NCBI GenBank assembly: GCA_028711875.1
Contig: JAQTRJ010000003.1
Coordinates: 1 to 19,815 of the forward strand
Reading direction: 5' to 3'
DNA from: a bacterium
Lineage (GTDB): Bacteria; Electryoneota; RPQS01
DNA: 19,815 bases
Shown here: in pieces, positions 14,343 to 19,815 of the stretch
Position numbering within the stretch: the first letter of the stretch is position 1
Layout: each line of letters opens with the position of its first letter
Translations under genes and position numbers: made by a program
The notes under the pieces: model-generated
What the model saw: only the letters and a program-made list of their open reading frames with translations
Databases searched by the model: none
What the model was told of the DNA's origin: nothing

Positions 14343-16844
14343 TCACCACTCGATCCGAATGAGCGTTTCGCGCGGCTCGTTGATCCCGGCATCCTCCGAC
14401 CACCATACGCCCATGCGTCGGGTCTTGCCGCTGGCCGGTGCCGTGCAACTGGTCTGATAATTCCCCGCCACCAGCACCAGCCACAGACTATCGCCCGCCG
14501 CACAAATATCCACCGAGAGCGAATGCCGGACAACCACAGAACCCATATCCTGCGTGAACGTGTTCGCCGGGAATTTATTGGCCAGAACCCAGTCCTCGTC
14601 AATCGCGGAATTTTTGTAGTCATTAAGGCACGAATCCGTCAACACGCCCTCGACCGGCGTGAACGCATACCACAGCAACGTATCCCCCGTCGTCCCGCTC
14701 CATCCAGAAATATTGTAGTAGTGGCGGAGGGTGATGGATTTCGGAGTCCGCTGATCGGCGGCTGGCCAGATACTCCCGACGTCGAACGGTCGCACCAGAA
14801 TCCCCGATCTCTTGTCCCCCGATACTCCTTCCTCTGCCGCCGTATAGACCATGAAACAATTCTTCCCAGTGTCTGCTGCCAACAGACCATACAACCAAGC
14901 GCTCGGCATGACGTCATTGAACGGACAGATATCCGCCCAGTTCGTGAACGACTGATAATATCCGCTCTGGTACCACGTGTCCCCGCTGCTCACATAGACG
15001 CTGTCGGCGGTCTTGCCTCCATGACCCGTCAGCCACACCGAATCCGGCTCGGTCGCACCCAGATAGTGAACATGCAGCCCCGCACCATAGACCATATCCA
15101 CGAGCGGGGTAAATGTGATTTCCACCGCCAGCGAATCTCCCGCCGGAATCGTGTCCGGGCCGCTGAAGTCGGTCGTGAATCCCAAGAGATACGCTCCGTC
15201 GTCCTCAAACCCCGTCAGCGAATCCACCACCGCCGCCGCCAAACCCGTGCTGTAAATCCAAAGCGTTTGCGTCGAATCGTCCGAAATCGTCACATAGCCG
15301 AAATCCAGCGTGTCCGCGCTGGGTGTCAGCGCGTAACAGGCCGCGCTGCTCGGCCAACCCCAAACCCCGCCCAGGTCGGCACAGGCCGCTTCCGTGCGCA
15401 CCAGCGATTGCTCCTGATAACAGCAGACACCATGCACCTGCTGTTCCGTCCACGAATAGACCACGCTCCGGGTCGGCCCCACTCCGGCATCCTTGCTCCC
15501 GGACATCGCACCGTAGACATAAGCAGTCGAGTCAAACGGCGAACTGTAAAATACCAGCCAACTGTGTGGCACAGTTCCACTGATATTTCCAGTCAATTTC
15601 GCATTTCCACTGAACCAGTCCTGTGAGAACCGGGCATACGTGCTCGAGACGTCCACCACGGCATGATTCTGTGAAATGTCAATCCAGTCAGCGGCATCCA
15701 GCTCAAACAGCGTGTCCCCCGCCGCATGAGTGGCCCGCGTCGTCACCCACAAAGAATCATCGGTTTTCCAGACCTTCTCAGGATACCCGAGATAGGTGGA
15801 CACAAGCACCGTCTCGGCACTGTCCCGATTCGACCCGTCCGTCAAATACATCCGCGTTTCATTGCGATACCGGCCCAAAAACGGCCACGGATAGTCAAAC
15901 GAAAAGCCCGACAGATCGCCGAGCCTCATCCGATCCACCGACCCGCTCCGGCTCACTGCGGCCACTGTCGTGTACGGCATGTCATGATCGGCAAACGAGT
16001 AGCGCGCGAATTCCTGGTGGGCAGCCTCCATGATCCCCGTCCAATGCGCCGCTCCGATATAACCCGCTCCAAGCCCCGAACACTCGAACAGCGGCCCCAT
16101 CCAATGGGACTGTTTGGCGTTGGGCATCGTGTCAATCGCCACATCGTCTACATGGAAATACCGCATCCCACCCAGCACAGGAATCTGCCCGGTTTCAAAA
16201 ACCACCGACCCGGCAATCCCCGCGTCCGCCATCTCCGAGCGCAGCCAGATCGAAAACGTGTCCGGGACGTAGATAAAGACCCGCGCCAGAATGCTCAGAA
16301 ATCGCGTACCATCCGCCGTCGTGTCCTTGTAGGTTACGTACCGCGTCTGATAACGAGCGTCGGCCGGAGGCGTGGCCGGAACCCACAGGAAATCGCTGAC
16401 CCGAAAACTATCCACACCCGTATAGACTCCCCGCACCAGCGCCGGATCGAGCGTGTCCACTCCGCTCCGAATCGTAATCCACAGACTGTCCAGCGAGTTC
16501 ACACACCCTGCACAGTCGAATTGCCGCACCTCCAGCCGGATTTCCCGCAAAAGTCCCGGCCCGACACCGCTGGAAAATTCCCGCCACCCACCATAAAATT
16601 GAGTCGTGTTCTGAATCGTGGATTCATAGCGATCCAGTCCAGATTGCCACTCCGGATAATTGGCCGGAGTCACCACCGTCGAACCCGACACACTGGCATT
16701 CCCCGCCCGACCGTACGGCGCGCGCCCATACTGCCCCCACACCGCCCCCACCGCGAGCAGCACCAGTAGGGGCACGATATATCGCGCCCGCTGTAGGGGC
16801 GGGTTAAGGTACTCCGCAACCCGCCCGCTTTCTGATTTTCGCAT
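14343..16844 (-). CDS. Large secreted beta-rich protein with ASH-like domain
   Basis: An 833-residue protein from the ATG at 16844. Residues ~24-40 (IVPLLVLLAVGAVWGQ) look like a signal peptide. A Cys-Ala-Gly-Cys pair lies near residue 100. Around 480-520 a segment has CCYQEQS, EAACADLGGVWGW and AACY. It is followed by an ASH-type repeat (SADTLDFGYVTISDDSTQTL, GHGGKT), as in surface proteins of FCB-type bacteria. A beta-rich C-terminal domain ends the protein. It stands first after the terminator at 17101-17132. It may be cargo, a surface receptor-type protein or a fibre. The first ~20 residues (MRKSESGRVAEYLNPP) are H-tract and C-module sequence; the true start is uncertain. Confidence 0.65.
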   Translation of the reverse strand: MRKSESGRVAEYLNPPLQRARYIVPLLVLLAVGAVWGQYGRAPYGRAGNASVSGSTVVTPANYPEWQSGLDRYESTIQNTTQFYGGWREFSSGVGPGLLREIRLEVRQFDCAGCVNSLDSLWITIRSGVDTLDPALVRGVYTGVDSFRVSDFLWVPATPPADARYQTRYVTYKDTTADGTRFLSILARVFIYVPDTFSIWLRSEMADAGIAGSVVFETGQIPVLGGMRYFHVDDVAIDTMPNAKQSHWMGPLFECSGLGAGYIGAAHWTGIMEAAHQEFARYSFADHDMPYTTVAAVSRSGSVDRMRLGDLSGFSFDYPWPFLGRYRNETRMYLTDGSNRDSAETVLVSTYLGYPEKVWKTDDSLWVTTRATHAAGDTLFELDAADWIDISQNHAVVDVSSTYARFSQDWFSGNAKLTGNISGTVPHSWLVFYSSPFDSTAYVYGAMSGSKDAGVGPTRSVVYSWTEQQVHGVCCYQEQSLVRTEAACADLGGVWGWPSSAACYALTPSADTLDFGYVTISDDSTQTLWIYSTGLAAAVVDSLTGFEDDGAYLLGFTTDFSGPDTIPAGDSLAVEITFTPLVDMVYGAGLHVHYLGATEPDSVWLTGHGGKTADSVYVSSGDTWYQSGYYQSFTNWADICPFNDVMPSAWLYGLLAADTGKNCFMVYTAAEEGVSGDKRSGILVRPFDVGSIWPAADQRTPKSITLRHYYNISGWSGTTGDTLLWYAFTPVEGVLTDSCLNDYKNSAIDEDWVLANKFPANTFTQDMGSVVVRHSLSVDICAAGDSLWLVLVAGNYQTSCTAPASGKTRRMGVWWSEDAGINEPRETLIRIEW

Positions 16845-17056
16845 TTTCGTATTTTCGTATTTTCGCATTTTCGTATTTCCCTCGCGGGGCTGCCCCCGGC
16901 GGCGGGGAGAATGGGAGGTCCGCCGCCGGAGGACTTGGGAATCTATCGCCGAGGCGGTTCGCCGACCCGCCCGGAATCTTCTCAAAAAACCTGTCATTCT
17001 GGACACCGCTGTACCCGGCGGGCGTCCAGAATCTTCTTTCAGCATTTCAGCGTTTG
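16793..17056. repeat. Repeat cluster C-H-E-D-H upstream of the secreted protein
   Basis: C module with GTAG head at 16793-16826. A period-8 H tract (attttcgt units) lies at 16831-16880, containing both candidate ATGs (16844, 16868). An E variant with a GGTTC mismatch lies at 16947-16977, a D copy at 16996-17032 and an H tract at 17036-17056. The stretch 16881-16946 is G/C-rich with a short ccgccgcc/ggcggcgg complementarity. No separate gene is seen. Confidence 0.75.
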
Positions 17057-17100
17057 GACTTCCGCTCCCCACGCGCTCGCCTGTATATACACTCCGCTAT

Positions 17101-17132
17101 AAAAAAAATCCTCCTCGTTTTTCACGAAGAGG
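17101..17132 (-). terminator. Intrinsic terminator between regulatory and late genes
   Basis: On the coding strand CCTCTTCGT, loop GAAAA, ACGAGGAGG (nine pairs, one G-T), then A and eight T's. It lies 33 bases after the stop of the helix-turn-helix gene. It is the only hairpin in the window followed by a long T-run on the coding strand. Confidence 0.88.
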
Positions 17133-17164
17133 ACTTCGATAATGCAGTCGTCGTTGAATTATTT

Positions 17165-17362
17165 TCAGAAACGGACTATCCGAGAGGCATGACCGCGCTC
17201 GCCGTCCTCCGAGTAGACCACCGTTTCAATCCGCTTCTCGCTCCGGCAGACTCGCTCCGCCAGCTCGCGGATCACCTGCTGCGAGCGCTCGCCGGCCTCC
17301 CGCCGACGCTCGAATTCCTCCCGGATCGCCCGGTCCCGTTCCGTGTTCTGCCGCTTATTCAT
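17165..17362 (-). CDS. Small helix-turn-helix protein, possible Mor/C-type late activator
   Basis: A 65-residue basic protein, MNKRQNTERDRAIREEFERR followed by REAGERSQQVIRELAERVCR and SEKRIETVVY. The order Arg/Asn-rich helix, IREEF, then 'I-x-ELA' helix, turn and recognition-type helix matches the C-terminal helix-turn-helix of Mor/C activators and related phage regulators. It is shorter than Mor (about 120-130 residues), so it may be only the DNA-binding half or a different family. It sits last before the terminator, upstream of the late block, where Mu has C. The ATG at 17362 has a weak GGGAATCGG site; a GTG at 17383 lies inside the palindrome 17378-17397. Confidence 0.55.
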   Translation of the reverse strand: MNKRQNTERDRAIREEFERRREAGERSQQVIRELAERVCRSEKRIETVVYSEDGERGHASRIVRF

Positions 17363-17373
17363 GTCCGATTCCC

Positions 17374-17397
17374 GTAGGGGCACGGCATGCCGTGCCC
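17374..17397 (+). repeat. GTAG-headed perfect palindrome
   Basis: GTAG at 17374-17377, then GGGCACGGCATGCCGTGCCC (20 bases, self-complementary). It lies just upstream of the helix-turn-helix start and is a single-copy stem carrying the same head. Confidence 0.7.
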
Positions 17398-17398
17398 T

Positions 17399-17485
17399 TT
17401 ATTCCTTCGGCAATCCATTAGCCTCGCGGATCGCCTGATCGAGCTTGATCAATTCCTGACGTTCCCAGTCCGCGATGGCGATCAT
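17399..17485 (-). CDS. Possible 28-residue ORF overlapping the small upstream ORF
   Basis: MIAIADWERQELIKLDQAIR then EANGLPKE, an amphipathic helical sequence that looks more protein-like than the frame it overlaps (17418-17579). AAGGA lies two bases before the ATG, a poor spacing. It may be the 3' part of the upstream ORF read after a +1 shift, or a separate mini-protein. Confidence 0.35.
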   Translation of the reverse strand: MIAIADWERQELIKLDQAIREANGLPKE

Positions 17486-17579
17486 ATTCCTTGTCGTTGC
17501 GCTGGCTCGCCTTCTGTCTGATTCCCTCTTTGAGAGCTTCATATTCCCATTGGGAAATCCGTTTCCTTGCCCCTTTCAT
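17418..17579 (-). CDS. Small basic hypothetical protein
   Basis: A 53-residue protein beginning MKGARKRISQWEYEALKEGI RQKASQRNDKEYD, with AAGGAG seven bases before the ATG. The first ~34 residues look like a real basic helical protein; the last ~19 are low-quality (GLGTSGIDQARSGDPRG), while the overlapping +1 frame reads as plausible protein. This suggests one gene with a frameshift (natural or an assembly error) or a genuine overlap. It lies between the GemA-like gene and the helix-turn-helix gene. No family is recognised. Confidence 0.45.
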   Translation of the reverse strand: MKGARKRISQWEYEALKEGIRQKASQRNDKEYDRHRGLGTSGIDQARSGDPRG

Positions 17580-17624
17580 TTCCATTCTCCTTTGTCTTTG
17601 CGGATGGAAAAATCTCTCTTCTTC

Positions 17625-17810
17625 GTAGCGACACAGCTTGCTGTGTCCTATAGATTGTCATTCTGGACACCGCTGTCCCCGGCGGGCGTCCAGAATCTCA
17701 TGGCGCACCTGAAGAATCTCGCTTTTCGTAGCGACACAGCTTGCTGTGTCCCTTGTAGATGCAAACGGCAGTTTGCCAGTCTTTCAGCGTTTCAGTCTTT
17801 CAGCTTTCGA
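17625..17810 (+). repeat. Hairpin array A-D-A-B-H after the GemA-like gene
   Basis: A at 17625-17647, D at 17660-17696, an F-arm remnant (cctgaagaatctc) at 17708-17720, A at 17728-17750, B at 17755-17776 and an H tract at 17780-17810. The H tract encodes the last nine residues of the GemA-like protein. There is no gene between 17586 and 17783. Confidence 0.8.
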
Positions 17811-18371
17811 CTCTCGCCCCATCATCGCCGTCATCGCCCGGCATACGTCCCAGTGCAGCCGCTTCGGAATCCGTCCGTCGTTCCAGTTTATGGTCGTGAT
17901 CGTCTCGCCCTTGATCGTGGCGGTCAGCGCATTCTCCGGCACGATCCCCGTGTCCCGAATCATCTTGGCAAACAATCCCGCCAGCCGCTGCGGCCACTGC
18001 TCGCCCCAATAAATTTCCGCCTGCTGTCTCAGCCAATGTCTGGCCCGCTCGCTGGCAAATTCGCTTCCGTCCTCGTCCACCCGCTTCTTCTGCTGCAGCC
18101 GCTTCCGCCGGTGGAGGTCGGCTTTCATCGCCTCGTTCGTCCGTCTCTGCCGGATTTGATTGTCCAGCACAAATTCCATCCGCGCCAGCTCGACCGCGTT
18201 CATCCCCCGCATCGTCTCTTTCGAGTCCTTCCGGCATTGGCTCGCGATCAGCCGCCGGGCTTCGTCGTCCAATCCCAGATCGCGAACCTTGCAGAAAATC
18301 CGCTTCCGCGCCTGATCCGTCGCGATCACCGTCTTCCGCTTGTGCGGTATCCTCTGGGATTGGGGGATCAT
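17784..18371 (-). CDS. gemA: GemA / Mu gp16-like protein (DUF1018)
   Basis: A 195-residue basic protein. Residues ~20-60 (ARKRIFCKVRDLGLDDEARR, then a Lys/Asp segment and MNAVELARMEFVLDN) match the DUF1018 pattern: a first helix with Leu-Gly-Leu-Asp-Asp, a loop, then a Leu-rich helix before a final basic part. In Mu, GemA affects host gene expression and DNA topology; its mechanism is not well known. The C-terminal half (ARHWLRQQAEIYWGEQWPQR) also follows the family. The ATG has GGTGA seven bases upstream. The tail ESKAERLKR is read from the H tract. Confidence 0.75.
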   Translation of the reverse strand: MIPQSQRIPHKRKTVIATDQARKRIFCKVRDLGLDDEARRLIASQCRKDSKETMRGMNAVELARMEFVLDNQIRQRRTNEAMKADLHRRKRLQQKKRVDEDGSEFASERARHWLRQQAEIYWGEQWPQRLAGLFAKMIRDTGIVPENALTATIKGETITTINWNDGRIPKRLHWDVCRAMTAMMGRESKAERLKR

Positions 18372-18391
18372 GTCTGAATCACCGAATGGTC

Positions 18392-18582
18392 ATTCTGAAG
18401 GCCGCCGACCCTGTCATTCTGGACACCGCTGTACTCGGCGGGCGTCCAGAATCTCATAGCGCGGCCTGAAGAATCTCTCTTTTCGTAGCGACACAGCTTG
18501 CTGTGTCCCTTGTAGATGCAAACGGCAGTTTGCCGTCTTGTGTTCTCCGTAGGGGCGGGTTAAGGTACTCCGCAACCCGCCC
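18392..18582 (+). repeat. D nested in F arms, then A-B-C hairpin array
   Basis: Outer arms ATTCTGAAGGCCGC (18392-18405) and GCGGCCTGAAGAAT (18461-18474) enclose a complete D element (18416-18452) in place of the usual F centre. GTAG modules A (18485-18507), B (18512-18533) and C (18549-18582) follow. An H tract at 18591-18630 encodes the end of the next gene. Confidence 0.82.
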
Positions 18583-18593
18583 ATATCTTCGTT

Positions 18594-18869
18594 TCAGCTT
18601 TCCGCTTTCAGATTTCCGATTTCCTCTTCCAGCCATTCCCGGAACAGGTTGATGGCCTCAGCCATATTCACCCCATCCGGACTGTGCCAAACGGTTTCCG
18701 AGAGATAGAGATCCTTCTGCATTGGATCGGGGATTGTAAACGTCCAGTGTCGGAAATCCTCGTCCGGCTCCCAGATTTGCACCAGGTACGGGAGCGTCGT
18801 CTCGCCCTTCTTCACCGACACCCGGATCGTCAGCCTTGTCTCCGGCTTCCCGAGTTCAATATCGTTCAT
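18594..18869 (-). CDS. Hypothetical small soluble protein
   Basis: A 91-residue acidic protein starting MNDIELGKPETRLTIRVSVK. It has beta-type segments (LPYLVQIWEPDEDFRHWTFT) followed by an amphipathic helix (AEAINLFREWLEEEIG). The ATG has AAGGA eight bases upstream. Its last six residues (NLKAES) come from the H tract. It lies between the methyltransferase and GemA-like genes in the early region. I do not recognise a family. Confidence 0.6.
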   Translation of the reverse strand: MNDIELGKPETRLTIRVSVKKGETTLPYLVQIWEPDEDFRHWTFTIPDPMQKDLYLSETVWHSPDGVNMAEAINLFREWLEEEIGNLKAES

Positions 18870-18905
18870 AGAAAATCCTTGTCATTCTGAAGGCCGTTCT
18901 GGCTT

Positions 18906-18936
18906 CGCCGAGGCGGGTCGCTGACCCGCCCGGAAT
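18906..18936. repeat. E-family inverted repeat after the methyltransferase
   Basis: CGCCGAG, stem GGCGGGTC/GACCCGCC with loop GCT, CCGGAAT. It is preceded by a lone F half-arm (ATTCTGAAGGCC) near 18885-18896. Confidence 0.75.
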
Positions 18937-18947
18937 CTTCCGATTTC

Positions 18948-19739
18948 TCATTGAGGCATTTCGGTAACTACCGGTCCATGACACCGCAGCCTCGCCAGCG
19001 CCGCCGCATAGCAGTCCGGATCCTTCTCGATCAAGATCGCCTTTCTGGGTCCGCTGTCGCAGAGCCGCGCCGCCGCCCCGGTCGTTCCGCTGCCCGCAAA
19101 CGGATCGAGCACGATCTCCCCCGGCTGCGTCGAGTTCTCGATCAACTGCTCGCAGACATCAAGAGCCTTCTGCATCGGATGAATCCGCTCCGCTGGCCGC
19201 CGCGCCTTGAGCACGTCGCACGGATGTCCGTTGAGTTTGCGCGGTGGCGACCATGCTCCACCGAGGTCTTTCTTCGTATAGAACAGCAGCGCTTCCCAGC
19301 CCGGCGTGTAACTTCCTCCGTGCAGATCACCCGTCCCCCGGCCCTTGAGATAGACCAGCGTATTTTTCAGATCGAAATCATCGCCAAGTACCTCGTTAAA
19401 CTCAGGCCAGTTCTGGGTCGGGGCGAAACAATAGAAGTGGCCGTCGGGGCACAGGCAGAAGTACAATTCTGCACTGATATCATTCAATAATTTAATTACG
19501 TCGGGCAGTTCCGCATCGTTCAGACAGGGCGCAAACCGTTTCTCCACCGCCACCCGCTGGCTCTGATAGTTCATCCCGTACGGCGGATCGGTCAGCACCA
19601 AGTCCACCGCTCCTTCCGGAATCTGCTTCAGCACTTCCCGGCAGTCCCCCAGAATCAACGTCACCGTCGCTAATCTCTCCCTCCACTCTGTGGGGGGATT
19701 CAGGGGGGTTGGCATTTTGGCATTTTGGCTTCTTGGCAT
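18948..19739 (-). CDS. Orphan DNA methyltransferase (N4-cytosine/N6-adenine, beta class)
   Basis: A 263-residue protein with the N6/N4 methylase fold in beta order. The catalytic DPPYG lies at 51-55 and the S-adenosylmethionine-binding FAGSGTTG at 214-221, followed by ILIEKDPDCY (235-244). GDC at 31-33 opens the conserved core. No restriction partner is seen, so an anti-restriction or regulatory role is likely. The first 25 residues (PTPLNPPTEWRERL) are a G-family repeat and an H-type tract. The family usually starts near VTLILGDC, so a GTG at 19664 with GGGAG ten bases upstream (from the G hairpin) is a realistic start. ATGs at 19739 and 19715 are alternatives. Confidence 0.85.
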   Translation of the reverse strand: MPRSQNAKMPTPLNPPTEWRERLATVTLILGDCREVLKQIPEGAVDLVLTDPPYGMNYQSQRVAVEKRFAPCLNDAELPDVIKLLNDISAELYFCLCPDGHFYCFAPTQNWPEFNEVLGDDFDLKNTLVYLKGRGTGDLHGGSYTPGWEALLFYTKKDLGGAWSPPRKLNGHPCDVLKARRPAERIHPMQKALDVCEQLIENSTQPGEIVLDPFAGSGTTGAAARLCDSGPRKAILIEKDPDCYAAALARLRCHGPVVTEMPQ

Positions 19740-19770
19740 TTCAGCTTTCCGCTTTCTGCTTTCCGATTTC
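19677..19770 (-). repeat. G hairpin and long H tract at the methyltransferase start
   Basis: The G copy at 19677-19712 ends in GGAGGGAG on the coding strand. The H tract at 19711-19770 mixes ttggcatt (period 8) and tttccgc (period 7) units. Both candidate ATGs of the methyltransferase lie in the tract. Confidence 0.7.
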
Positions 19771-19815
19771 TATGAGCGCCGCCAGCACGATAAAAACGAT
19801 CCCCAGCAGCCCCGT
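19741..19815 (-). CDS. 3' end of a membrane protein (runs off right edge)
   Basis: Twenty-four codons and a TGA. The segment TGLLGIVFIVLAALIEIG is a hydrophobic helix, followed by KQKAES encoded by the H tract. The rest is outside the window. Only a membrane-anchored C-terminus can be stated. Confidence 0.45.
   Translation of the reverse strand, partial: TGLLGIVFIVLAALIEIGKQKAES

Noticed and set aside
14157..15626. Plus-strand open frame of 489 codons
   Set aside because: Antisense to the secreted protein gene, with no recognisable domain and basic low-complexity composition.
16845..17072. N-terminal extension of the secreted protein from 17072
   Set aside because: It would translate D, E and H repeats and bury the signal peptide about 100 residues in; ATG 16844 is the better start.

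Overview
The window is one block of a transposable (Mu-type) prophage. All genes lie on the minus strand, so gene order runs from high to low coordinates. Head genes match phage Mu by protein family and order: GemA/gp16-like, gp27-like small terminase, gp28 terminase, gp29 portal fused to gp30/F, gpI protease with a nested scaffold, decoration protein, gpT capsid, gp35-like, gp36 (DUF1320), virion morphogenesis and gp37 (DUF1834). No sheath gene follows. Instead come a tube-like protein, a G/GT frameshift pair and the start of a tape measure. This is the layout of Mu-like siphoviruses such as B3 and D3112 (Mu-like head, long non-contractile tail). The transposition genes would lie beyond the right edge and the rest of the tail beyond the left edge; neither is visible.

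Layout from right to left. 19815-17165: end of a membrane protein, an orphan DNA methyltransferase, a small unknown, GemA-like, one or two tiny ORFs and a small helix-turn-helix protein. A clear intrinsic terminator follows at 17132-17101. The late block then opens with a large secreted protein, followed by a membrane/coiled-coil protein and a papain-like hydrolase (candidate lysis pair). Terminase, portal-F, protease/scaffold, decoration protein and capsid come next, then an exported protein, gp35- to gp37-like genes, and the tail genes.

The most striking content is the spacers. Almost every gap is built from a limited set of repeats. These include short hairpins headed by GTAG or GGAG on the plus strand, often in a fixed A-B-C array. 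There are larger inverted repeats (called D, E and F here), C/G-rich hairpins (G) that end in a Shine-Dalgarno-like sequence on the coding strand, and purine-rich tracts of 7-8 base units (H) directly after stop codons. The GTAG/GGAG head plus hairpin resembles the REP elements mobilised by RAYT (TnpA-REP) enzymes. The modules also reach into proteins: they supply start regions, C-terminal tails and two in-frame stretches inside the portal-F fusion.

The host is probably a GC-rich, little-cultured bacterium. The secreted protein has an abnormal-spindle-like (ASH) repeat and a Cys-rich segment of a kind I associate with FCB-group candidate phyla (for example Zixibacteria-like). That host call is a weak inference. 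No tRNA, rRNA, CRISPR array or intact insertion sequence was seen.
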